The translations under genes were made by a program, and so were the position numbers. 64,000 bases of DNA from Puffinus mauretanicus. Its lineage: Eukaryota; Chordata; Aves; Procellariiformes; Procellariidae. The stretch spans positions 2,604,001 through 2,668,000 of the forward strand of contig JAJKFH010002198.1 of assembly GCA_023333565.1 (NCBI GenBank). The letters are read 5' to 3'. Below, one piece after another: positions 1-10,758 of this stretch. The notes below the pieces were generated by a model. It was not told the origin of the DNA. It searched no databases and saw only the letters and a program-made list of their open reading frames with translations. Numbering within the stretch: the first letter of the stretch is position 1; every line of letters begins with the position of its first letter.

Positions 1-1039
1 ATATGTATATTGTGCAGTTGCTATGTATGATAAGCTAACACCTGTGCATCCTTACTACAGACAGCAATCCAAGGGTGACTGACACACTAATTATAGCTAC
101 AATTTTGGAAAAGCAAATGGACCCTGAGCTTGACTATCCTATCAGCCACTCACATTTTACTTCAAGAGTAATTTGACCGTATTCTTAATGATGCCATCTG
201 CAATTGTAATGTTTCTTGGTTTAACAGATTATCAGCTCTTCAGAATTTACGGTTCTTTTGATTCCTGAAGATTTGTCCTAACTTTTGCAAAGTGTCTAGC
301 CCAATGGTCACTTTGAAGTATATTACATGAAGAGATGTATATCACCTGATATGAAATCTCAGCCACATTTAAATGACATTGGATACAGTGAGCAATACAG
401 GAACAAACGTTCCTGTTATTCTCAACACATCTTCAAGAACCACTGACAATCTGCTTTATTCACATATGGCATATGGCATTTCTTTAATGTATTTTTCATT
501 CTCTTGACTGTCTGGCAGTAATTTGTGCTCTATTTATGACATTTTGCATATATTAAATGCTGAAAAAAAAATGCTGAAAAAATAATTTGTGTAATGCTTC
601 TTGCTGAATGTTTCTATGTCAAAACTATGGGACTATTCATCACATTTTCAACAACATGCTCATTGTGGATGTCATTCAAAACAACAAAACTGCTTTTTTG
701 TTTTGCTGTCTTGTGATTGTATCTCCAGTGTTTCCTCCTGTAGACTGTATGGAATGACTATATTCTGCAAGGGAACCAGCCAAATACAAATATCTGTCCT
801 ATGCATGTGCATTACATTATGTAACAGAGGAATATTACTAATGTGCAAAACCAGGCCGTCAAAAGTTAAGAAAATCAGGATCAAGGATGCATGTTTAATT
901 TTAAATGAGTTCTTTCTTGTAATGAAGTCATTAATTACAGTATCACAACATGTAAGCCTTGCTTTGCACTGCCACCTACAAGAGGACAAGTGCAAAATCA
1001 TTAATTTAAAAAGTTAATGAAAGTTGTGGCTAAATTTGC
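1..1039. other. AT-rich unique DNA, no gene seen
   Basis: No repeat, RNA gene or convincing exon is visible. Overlapping open frames of 138 codons (plus, from 601) and 109 codons (minus, 672-1001) occupy the same DNA. They have no recognisable domain and no clear splice or promoter context, so I treat them as chance frames. Confidence 0.6.
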
Positions 1040-1184
1040 GAGTCAGAAAAATTATGGAGAAGATTATGCTAAGTACTATTGAAAAGCATTTAAAAAATAA
1101 TGCAATCTTCAGGCACAGTCAACATGGGTTCACAAAAGGAAAGTCCTGTTTAACTAATCCTTCTGTGATAGGGTCACCCGCCTA

Positions 1185-2300
1185 GTGGATGAAGGGAAGG
1201 TGGCAGATGTAGTTTTTCTGGATTTTAGTAAGGCTTTTGATACTGTCCCTCACAGCATCCTTCTGGACAAGCTGTCCGACTGTGGGATGAGCGGGTTTAT
1301 GGTGCTCTGGGTGAAGAACTGGCTGAAAGGCAGGGCTCAAAGGGTTGTAGTGAATGGGGCTACATCTGGCTGGTGACCAGTCACCAGCAGTGTTCCTCAG
1401 GGGTTAATTCTAGGGCCAGTTCTGTTCAATATTTTATCAATAATCTGGATGCACGAGTTGAATGCATCATTAACAAGTTTGCTGATGATACCAAACTGGG
1501 AGGTGCTGTTGACTCTCTTGAGGGACAGGAGGCCTTGCAGAGGGATCTAGATAGATTGGAGCATTGGGCTGTGATTAATGGGATGAAATTTAACAAGTCG
1601 AAATGCCAGATACTGTACCTGGGACAGAGTAACACCAGGCACAAGTATAAATTAGGAGAGGCATGGCTGGAGAGCAACACTGCAGAAAGGGAGCTGGGGG
1701 TGCTGGTGGACAGCAGGCTCAACAGGAGTCAGCAGCGTGCCCTGGCAGCCCAGAGGGCAAACCTGGGGTGCATCAAACACAGCACAGCCAGCCGGTCAAA
1801 GAGGTGATTATCCCACTGTATTCAGCGCTGGTGCGGCCTCACCTCGAGTACTGTGTGCAGTTCTGGGCCCCACAATTTAAGAAGGATGTGAAGGTCCTTG
1901 AATGCATCCACAGGAAGGCAACAAAGCTGGTGAAAGGGCTGGAAGGAATGTCCTAAAGGAGCAGCTAAGGATTTTGGGCTTGTCTAGTTTGGAGAGGAGG
2001 AGACTGGGGGGCGACCTCATGGCTCTCTACAGCTTCCTGAGGAGGGGACGAGGAGAGGGAGGTGCTGATCTTTTCTCCCTGGAATCCAGTGATAGGATGT
2101 GTGGGAATGGCTCAAAGCTGCGCCAGGGGAGATTTAGACTGGACATTAAGAAGCATTTCTTTACCAAGAGTGTAAACACTGGAACAGGCTTCTTAGAGAG
2201 GTGGCCCATGCCCCAAGTCTGTCAGTGCTTAAGAGGCATTTGGACAATGCCCTTAATACCATGCTTAAACTTGGTCAGCCCTGAATTGGTCAGGCAGTTG
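1185..2300 (+). pseudogene. CR1 ORF2 fragment (reverse transcriptase plus C-terminal region), frameshifted
   Basis: This is the coding part of the CR1 copy that contains it. In an active CR1, ORF2 encodes an endonuclease and a reverse transcriptase that copy the element RNA at the target site. Here the endonuclease and the first RT blocks are missing. The remaining pieces are open in phase from 1185 to 1376, then from 1373 to 1807 in a second phase, 1663 to 1956 in a third, and 1902 to 2306 back in the first. The YADD-type catalytic box (FADD) survives, but the frameshifts and stops make the locus a pseudogene. It is identified by RT motifs, not by a search. Confidence 0.88.
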
Positions 2301-2339
2301 GACTAGATGATCGTAGTAGGTCCCTTCCAACTGAAATAG

Positions 2340-2380
2340 TCTATTCTATTCTATTCTAATTCTATTTTATTCTATTCTAT
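2340..2380 (+). repeat. Pentanucleotide (TCTAT)n tail of the CR1 copy
   Basis: Roughly eight imperfect copies of a five-base unit lie directly after the conserved CR1 3' end. CR1 elements end in short tandem repeats used in target-primed integration, normally eight-base ATTCTATG units. This array has drifted to a five-base unit, probably by slippage. Confidence 0.85.
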
Positions 2381-4329
2381 ATAATTTAACCAGAAATATA
2401 AACTGTAACTAAACTTAGCAATCTAGATCCTCACTGAAGTACCTAGATAAGTATTCTGCTTTTAATAGCCATAGGGCACTTACTGTTTGTAAATCAAAAT
2501 ATGAATTTTACTCCCAAATTTTAGTATTTGTCAAGCTTATCAAGTCACAAAGTGCAGTCACAAAGACAGTCAAATAGAGCATCCAGTCTGGAAACCACCA
2601 GCTCCTGCATAACTTTTTCTGCTTTCGTATATGTAGGAGGTATAATTAGAGGACACGTGGGAGAAAGGTGGGAGAACTGGATACATTTTTATTTCATTGG
2701 TATTAGCTATCAAAATGGCCTGTCATACTCTGATCTCTACTAAATGCTAGATTTAGTATCTGGAGGTGCTGTAAAGGCTAAGATAAAGGGGTCTGGCCCT
2801 TATGCTTTTCTGAAGTGTGGAGCAATCAGGACAATATTAGCCATAAGTGAGCCCAAAAGCCACAAAATACAAACTCGCTGTTTTCCCACCTGTTGTCTGG
2901 ATTGAAACAGAAGTCTGGGAGCAAGGTTTGTGTTTGCTATTTACAAACTTGAAAACATTATTAAAGGATGTTTCTGCTGTGTTGAGGTGCAGACATACTG
3001 GGTCTGTAAAGCAAGTGTTTGGCAAGTTATAAATCAAGTAAATAATTTAAAACAAAATGTTACCTAAATGGAATCAAACACAGAAATAGCTATTAATATG
3101 AGCCAAAACTGCTAGACTCTATCTTAGATGCCTGTTAGACATGGGATGTGTTAGCTTTCCCCTGCATGAAAATCAATGCTTTGTCTTTTGTTTGTATTCA
3201 CATTGGGCTTGTTCTAAGAAGAAACTTAAGCACATAAGTATGCACACGCAAGAAGGCACTTTGAAGTTATTAGGACTGGTTTTGCATGTTTCTGTATTTG
3301 CTGGTCTGGCTTTATTGAACTGCAGTCACTTTCACCCAGTCAAAGTGTTTGACAAATTTTACGGAGGATTTCTGAATGCGAAAGGTTCTGGACACAGATT
3401 TTTATTTCTGGTAAATTTCAGGCAAACATTTTAGACAAATTGAAGTGCTCTGAAAACCCCTTTTTTCTTAAGCATTCGGGTTTCCTGAGCCATACTTGAC
3501 TGTTTCATATAACCGGTTGCAAAACCAAATGATAGAGCACTCTGGAATAATTCCAGAGTGTGGACAGTATTAATTTTAGAGATGAAAATAAATAAAAGAA
3601 AACATGACACAAGATACTGAAAGTAACAGAATAATAGGAAAACACTAAAGAATAGGGAGTGCTTTGCTTCAGAAGCTGTTCTCTTTTTGAGGGAATGTAT
3701 TAAGCAAACAAACGTTATGTTACTCATGCAATTGGAAACATCCAGGACCACAGGAAGGATGTGCCTGCGAAAGTTTCATTAGTTACATCACAGTAACCAT
3801 AGTTTTATCATCTAGTACTTAAAACTGTCTAAAACCATATGTCCTAACTTTCTTGGACCTCAATTTATTTACATATGCATTCAGACGGTACTGCTTGTCA
3901 ACTTCTAGGGTACTGCGAGTTTCAACAGATGTTTGTGAACTATGGATCCCTCCACTGTGAAATCTTCCTATTAAACACAGTGAAAAGTATTTTCCCCTAA
4001 ATATATGACTATGCTGGTTCTTCTTGACCCTGTGTCCCTTGTATGAGAGGCCTGAGTCTACCCTCTGCACATGGTTTTTTATTTTGATCACCATCTGTGT
4101 TATGTGGACAGAAGGTCAAGGAAGGGTTATTGCTAAATTTTTACTACATTTTCAACCTGCCCAAGTTTTATCTTTTTCATTTTTTAAAGTTGGAATTGAG
4201 CTTCACTGAAATTTATCATCTCTCAATGTTGTGTCTAATACTTCTCAATAACAATAATGTATACGTACAAATATCTATATAAGAGCTTAACACTTTAGAG
4301 TATCAGATGTTGAAATCCTGTGGCTAGTC
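2381..4329. other. Unique DNA, no gene seen; perfect hairpin at 3538
   Basis: AT-rich sequence with only short open frames (at most about 106 codons, minus 3431-3751) and no recognisable protein. A short perfect inverted repeat at 3538-3560 is the only structure noted. Confidence 0.55.
3538..3560. repeat. Perfect inverted repeat (10-bp arms, 3-base loop)
   Basis: The left arm CACTCTGGAA and right arm TTCCAGAGTG are exact reverse complements around TAA. As RNA or single-stranded DNA this could form a tight hairpin. It is too short for a microRNA precursor, and no U-run follows it. Confidence 0.8.
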
Positions 4330-5480
4330 TGCCTCCAGCACGGACTCCATCATTCTTTTGGTCCTGCTGACCCCTGGGCTGCACAGCTCTCCCAGCCTGG
4401 CAGAGCTGCATGCGGCAGCGCCTGCACCGCTGCTGTTTTGGACTGGCCCATCTTCCCCAGCCTCAAAGCTCCTTTTGCAAAGCACATCCCCAACATCATC
4501 TGGGGCTTTCTGTGTCTCCTCAGCTTGGAGGAACTCCTTTCCTCCACATTTCCTCCACATTTCTTTTCCTCTACATTTCTTTTCTTTTTTCTCTTGTCAC
4601 AGACCTAGAAATAGCCTAACTGTTCTTCTCTCACCTTCCACTTTGCCTCAGAGACCTAGCTGCTCTCCTGATCTCCCTTGCACCCTCATTTATTTTCTGT
4701 CTGTCTTTTCTCACTAACTTCTCCATGCAGGGGTGCATGAACAGACACACCAGGATCTAAATGTAAAACAGGGGAAAACTACACTGTGATAATGTCTCGC
4801 AGACTAACAGGCTACATATGAGAAACAAGGAAGCCAACTGGCACATATTTAGAAATCTGACACATATTTCTCTTGTTCATTGACGGGTAAATTTTTCACT
4901 CTGAAGTTCTTGCTCCAAGGGCTGTTTCATGTGGTCATAGATTTTATAAATAAGAACAGCTTGACTTACCACAGGTTAACCTATTCATGCATCCCTGCAC
5001 TGTACCGCTTCTGGTCTTTACCTCATCACAGGTTATTTCTCACCCTTTTTAATACCCCATATAAGCACATCTCCAGTTTTTCAATAGCTGTCATCCCATC
5101 TTTTGTCTCTCGTCTGTAAATCTGCTCTAGTTGCTTCCCCTGGAGACCTCATTTTCCAGTTCCATTTTAGGCATTTTCCAATATAGCTCAAACTCATCAA
5201 AAGCCATTTTTTTTGTTGTTGAAATCTGCATGGATTCCTCTTCACCAAATCACAGAACCTGTTCAGCTTCATCGATTTGGACCTGTCAACTGTCTAAGTA
5301 CCATCAGAAACACTCTTTCTTTAAATATTATTCTCTGTTGGTGTCATTGACAGCATCTTCCGACACCACCTTCTTCTCTCTCCAACTGTTTCTTTGGCAC
5401 AGCCTTTAGAAATCCTTGTCTGTCTTGTTGTCATTTTCACTGACAACTTCTGGTTCTCTATCTCTTCTACTTCTATATTT
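4330..5480. other. Pyrimidine-skewed block, possible degraded element
   Basis: For more than 1 kb the plus strand is visibly rich in C and T, unlike the DNA on both sides. It contains TTTCCTCCACAT-like near-repeats around 4540-4590. The first part (4330-4560) is also more GC-rich and open on the minus strand for 78 codons. I recognise no protein or repeat family. A decayed transposable element or an antisense gene relic are both possible. Confidence 0.35.
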
Positions 5481-6569
5481 TAATTCTTGGTAATGTCCAA
5501 CCACCAAATAAAAAAAAAAAGGCCCTCATTCTATCTCTGACATATGATCTTGGATTTTTTTCTATTAACTTAATCTCATCATCGCAAAATCAGACCTCTG
5601 TGTTGGCCCCATCAAATTGTGTACTGAAGGAAGTTCTTGAATTTGACAATCACCAAAATAAAACAGCAGAACTATTAGGATATGTGTCTATGAGAAACAG
5701 GCCAGCTAGACTTCCTTTTGGCAGAGCGATAATTTATTTGAACAGTTTAAAATAAATAGTTTAGAAAATCAAACAATTTTTATCTTGTTGCAACACATAC
5801 TGATGACTGCCAGTAGAAGGAAGAGATAGAGAAATAATCAGCTGGATGTATCGGGCAGAATATTTTGAACTTCTGAGTGATCTCAAGCCCTATATCGCAT
5901 TAGTAATCAGAGTCATGGGGGGCTGTGGCAGATGAATCTTGTGATGTAGGAGGTTTAGGGCAATTTAGGAGGTTGCTGTCCCACCTGTCCACCCCACCTT
6001 TCTGCCAAACACCACTGCCATTACCATTGCAGAAAGAAGGAAAATGTGTTCCTGGTTGACACGTGATCTTTAACCACCAGCAAGGCTGGGATCGCAGCAA
6101 TGCAGCAGGCTGAATTGCAGTGAGTGAGGCACACAAACACACCTGCTTCTGCCTTCCTTTCCAAAACGTCCCTAACAGGTGGTGAAGAGGAAGGTGGACT
6201 AGGGGAAGAGGATTGTTTTAAGCCACGGTAGCTGTTTGCTTTCCTGAACTTGAGTCAAAATATCACCATTTCTTCCTTTCACACCTTTCTCTGCTACCCT
6301 CAGATAGTCAGCATGGGGGGTCAGTACGGGCGACGAGCATAACAAACAAAGAGCCCACGTGTGCAGTTTCACAGAATTGTTCATGGCCTGCTGTCCACTA
6401 AGGGGAGGAAAAATTTGTACTTAAATATTTCATTTAGGAAGACATAGCACCTTGAGTGTATTCTGTGCTCCCTGACCCGGGACGACGCAGGCAAACCTGC
6501 GCCCTGGCTGAGTCACCGCGAGCAGCTTGCTGTGCTGTCAGCCTTCCCAGCACAAGCAGACACACGATG
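5481..6569. other. Unique DNA, no gene seen; small CpG cluster at 6475-6535
   Basis: No repeat or exon was recognised. Around 6475-6535 there is a short cluster of CpG dinucleotides with the inverted pair CGCAGG/CCTGCG. It is far too short for a CpG-island promoter. Confidence 0.5.
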
Positions 6570-6960
6570 CAGTCACCAGTAGACTATTAGTACATAAACT
6601 AATTACTTAAGTTGTATCTTTTACACAGCTTAAAAATGGTAATGACTTATACACAGCAGTAATTAAACCTAATTTCTTTATGTGTTTGCAGTCATTAGTG
6701 CTCATTGCTGAGGAATCCATTATTTATCTATTAAAACTCTTCTCCTGTTCTTGGCATAGAGTAACACCAGATGAAAGGTTAATTTTTGCATGTTTAAAGT
6801 TCAGCGAGAGGAATGTAAGCACGGAAATGTATTTTGCTAGTGAGGCAGCAAAGCAATAGCAAATTCTGCTGCATAGCAATGTCCTTTACTCTTTTGACTA
6901 ATAGGAATTCATCATTTCATGGAATTAAATCCATTGTTTGAGTCATTCTTGTTAGGTTAT
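6570..6960. promoter_or_regulatory. Possible conserved noncoding element (homeodomain-type AT motifs)
   Basis: This stretch has no simple repeats and no open frame, but holds several TAATTA or TAATT cores (near 6600, 6660-6670 and 6780). The texture recalls vertebrate noncoding enhancers in gene deserts. Nothing in one sequence can prove conservation, so this is an inference to be tested by alignment. Confidence 0.2.
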
Positions 6961-9900
6961 GTGATAAAAGCTCATCTGCACACCCACAAAGGAGCACAGA
7001 GGCAGAGCTGTTAAAAAGTCCCTGGACTTTTATGTTAAAGGTTTTGGTATGGAGCAAGCTCCTCCCTGACTCCCTGACACAGTTGTTCAGCTTTGTCTGT
7101 GGTTGTTAACCATTCACTGCAAAATTGCCTCTGGAGATTATCCTGCAATTATTCTCTCTCTCTGGCTCAACAGGTAATTAACTATACCATAAGAGTAACA
7201 GATTCCACTCAAGAGTTCTGCCTCCAAACTAATTTATCTCAAATTCCCTGTTTGGCATACCTCCTAGCATCACCAGTCACTCAAGCCATGGATGGAGAAG
7301 GTAACAAATTGCCCTGGCACAATGAAGACAAACTCATGGCCTGGCTGAGCTTGGTAGAAGTACTTTGTGCTCCTTGAGTGCTGTTGAGAGATGTAGGTTT
7401 CCTGGAGAGGGATGCAAGAGTCTGAGACAGACCAGTGAGCCAGCAGAGGGAAAGCAGGAGGACCCTGTTTTGGGTCCTGCACCTCCTAGAAGAGACATGG
7501 GTTGATTCCTTGGAAGCCTTTGAATTAGGGCTTCCAAGAGAGTGTGAAGATTGATCACAAATGTGAGGAAAAAAAATTGGAGGGTGAAGAACAGCTGCAT
7601 TTAGACATTTGTTAACCTGACTAGTCCTTCATTTAAACCAGTGGAATAAACCAATCACGCAGCATGTGAGAAGTGAACTGTCAAGAATAGTAAATGGAGG
7701 CATCTGATAAATGACGTGTTGGAAGAAGCAAGCCAGTGCTGCAGAGAACAAGGCAAGCAATGTAGCTGAAAAGGGGAGCTTAGAGTTGGTGTTGGTTTTG
7801 AACAATGTTTATGTTTGCTTTCTCCAAGCATGTGTCATTTTGAGAAATCGAAGGATTCTGTTTATTCTCAGTGTTCCCCTTTGGTTCATTTTCATTGTAT
7901 TACATGGTATTATGCTCATACTGCAGAGCTCCTCAAACAGGTCACACAATTCAAATTATGAATTTGAAAGCGGAAAGTAGAGACTGAAGGGTGTTTGCTA
8001 CGATTGCTGGAACTTAAAAAAAGAATTTTTCAGTTTTGTTTTTGCTTTTTTACTTTTTTCTAATTAGGAAAATGAAGCACTTACGCGCCAATGTAAAGGA
8101 AAGCATTTTGAAGTTCAAGAGCTTTTTGATAAATGATGGAAGAGAATATTTAAACTACTATTGCATTTCCCCTACAATCTCTTTGTACTAAAGAGATTAT
8201 TATCACTAGACATGCATAAAACCCACCGTGTTTGATTTTTAGTGAGAGAAATCTAACTAATGCCAGAAAGACAACATTATGAAAAGCCAGACTGACTGTT
8301 TTGCACAATGAATGCTTCACAGCCGTTTTACTTACATATAATCTAATGTGTGATGCCTTGAAAATATTGAAAGTGATTTCTTACACTCTTGTTCTGGTAA
8401 AAGATGACAATATAAAATACAACAGCATTAATAAAAGACACTGAGGAATTAAAAATCAGTCAAGTTGTCATGCTATGACTGCATTTCTTGTTGGGAAACA
8501 CAAGACATGGCATGTGAGCTTCAACTCCTTTCAGGTATTAAATTGTCTGTTTGTAACAATCAATTTTTATGTTTCTGTATTACCAAAGTGAAAATGTTTT
8601 GACACATTACAATTCATTTTTTTCCCACAAAGCATCCTGAATGCTCCTGTCACCTTTGCCTAGAAACTGCTGCATACCATTATGTTATTTCTGCGGGACA
8701 GGGTTATTAAGGCATTTTCGTAGTGCGTACCAAAGACCTTAAATGGTGTATGGGAGGCTGGTGTACAACATAGCTACACTTGAGTCCACAGTCAATATCT
8801 GCAGTGCATGCATTTTTCCTCAATTACGTGAGATAAGAAGATACTATTTTGATGAAGTTTTCTGCTTGGATTTTTTACCCTGAAATTTAAATTTCTGCAA
8901 AGATGGAAATGAAGCAAACTTCCCGTGGCTCACTACTGCTATCCAAAGTTTTGGAGCTTTCTCTAACGTTATCAATGTTCCAACTATACCAGAAAAAAAG
9001 AACAACATGAGCTGGTGATCTTCCTTAAATATTGATAGCAATAAAATTAGGTGATTTTTTAAAATAAATAAATTAAACAAGCTTTGAGGAAACTATAGCA
9101 AAGACTAACAATGGAAGATTGCAAACTGATATATAAATATCCCTGAATTCTGAATGAACCTCAATTCGGGTTGATTTTGCAAAAAAGTAGCCAATAAAAA
9201 GCAAAACCCAAATGGAAAGCAACATTTTTTGAAAATGTTAGAATATTCAGTCTGATGGATCTGAAATATTTCACTCCAGAAATACTGAAGAACATCTTGG
9301 CTTTTTGAACTGGAAATCTTATATTTCAGTTTAAATTACACTATTTCCCTCAAAATATTAACCTCAATGAAAATTATTAAAGAAAAAAAAAATCCTACAG
9401 CAAAATAAAACAATTTGTTTGGAGTCAGACAGAAGATATCTATTTTTTCCTGAGGAGATGTTACTTATTTTTCATTTCCCAGAGCCATGTTGTTCAAATA
9501 AAATTAATAATGTATTTCAAGCAATCTTTTTTTCCAAAGCCTTTGATTCAGCTACCTAGCAAAAAAAACCTCCACCACTGTACGTTCATCTCACAGTGTC
9601 AGGTAGATGAAATTTAAAATATTATAGTAAAATCTCAGTATTCTGATATTATGATAAAACATTGCCAGCAATTTAAGCATTAGAATAATCCATAATCACA
9701 ACATATATATTGGATATTAAACAGCCTGTTTCTTGTTCTCTAATAAAAAAAAAAAAACCACAGTTAAAATGACTATTTTAACATTGCACTAATGCACAAT
9801 GTCAAACTTTTTTGGTTTGCTCTTGAGCTGTTTGGAATGATTAATACTTTGTTGTGTTTCTGAAACTGAGTATCATCATTACAACCTACAACGTTAAAGA

Positions 9901-10740
9901 ACCAACTACCACTCATCAGTTACATCTTATTTCCATCATCTTATGAATGTGCAAATTAGAAACCTACAAACTGTGCCAACAGATGTCTAAATGTCTCAAC
10001 AGGCAAATGTCTTCAGAAAATGTCAGGTGTTAAATGGAAGGTATTGCAGCTAATACTGGTATCTTCAGAGTTCATCAAATTATTATTTCTACAGCTATGT
10101 AGAAAAGGCTGTAAGTATGGGGGACATTTGTGAAGACTTAGGTGTCTGTTGTAGGAGGAGTGATACTGGACAGCTGGAGGAAGATGCAAATAGAGCCAAT
10201 CAAAGCAATATTTCCATTTAAGAGTGGCTTGGGATGCCCAGGCAGGTGGAACCCCTGTTCATAAGTGAGGAAGGAAAGATGCAGATTTAGTCTATTCACT
10301 ACAGAACCACTCACTGTAATCAGCTTTTTTCTGATCTCTGAAAAGGATGACATCCTGCAGACACTGTGCTCTGCTGAGTGCAAAACAGATGACCTTCAGA
10401 CTTTTATTCAGATATTTATATGAGTGAGATTCATTCCCCAACATATTTTGTCTTCTGTATTTGTTAGTCAACAGCTATATACGAGGAGAATAGATATAAT
10501 TTTATGAGGGTGAATAGTTATACTTTAGGTATTTGATGGGAAATAGGAGTCCTGAAAATAAAAAGTCAAGGTTATATAACAAATTTAACACTAAAGTGGT
10601 ATAAGTGTAACAATTGTTTTCTTCTGTGTTGTTTAGGCTTCGTTATGTAAGTGTTGTTTCAGTATCTTTTTGCGCAAGCTAATACATAGAAGAAAAAAAA
10701 TAAGTAAAATTCTTTGCAATTCAAGTACAAAAGAGTGATA
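6961..10740. other. AT-rich unique DNA, no gene seen
   Basis: Only short chance-level frames occur. A perfect inverted repeat lies at 8176-8198 (arms AATCTCTTT and AAAGAGATT, five-base loop). No CR1, LTR or RNA gene was recognised. Confidence 0.55.
8176..8198. repeat. Perfect inverted repeat (9-bp arms, 5-base loop)
   Basis: AATCTCTTT and AAAGAGATT are exact reverse complements separated by GTACT. The structure is short and AT-rich, and no function is suggested by its surroundings. Confidence 0.75.
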
Positions 10741-10741
10741 G

Positions 10742-10758
10742 TCTCTCTCTCTCTCTCT
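10742..10758 (+). repeat. (TC)n microsatellite
   Basis: An uninterrupted TC dinucleotide run of about eight units in AT-rich unique DNA. Confidence 0.9.

Larger units (their letters stand above)
1040..2380 (+). mobile_element. CR1 LINE, 5'-truncated, reverse-transcriptase relic
   Basis: This is a chicken-repeat-1 non-LTR retrotransposon copy that begins inside the reverse-transcriptase domain. Translation gives the RT motif FLDFSKAFDTVPH near 1215-1253, and the catalytic FADD box lies at 1478-1489. The CR1 C-terminal signatures follow: [17 protein letters not shown] near 1825-1875, then LERRRLGGDL and [16 protein letters not shown] near 1990-2165. The copy ends with the usual CR1 tail (GACTAGATGATC...AGGTCCCTTCCAA) and an ATTCT-type repeat. 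The reading frame moves between all three phases (near 1376, 1800 and 1950), so no functional protein can be made. Its 3' end differs from the other copies in this window, which suggests a separate and older subfamily. The 5' boundary is uncertain by a few tens of bases. Confidence 0.93.

Noticed and set aside
4324..4560. GC-richer minus-strand frame of 78 codons ending near 4324
   Set aside because: Considered as a retrocopy or last exon, but the peptide is not recognised and a second overlapping minus frame is equally open.
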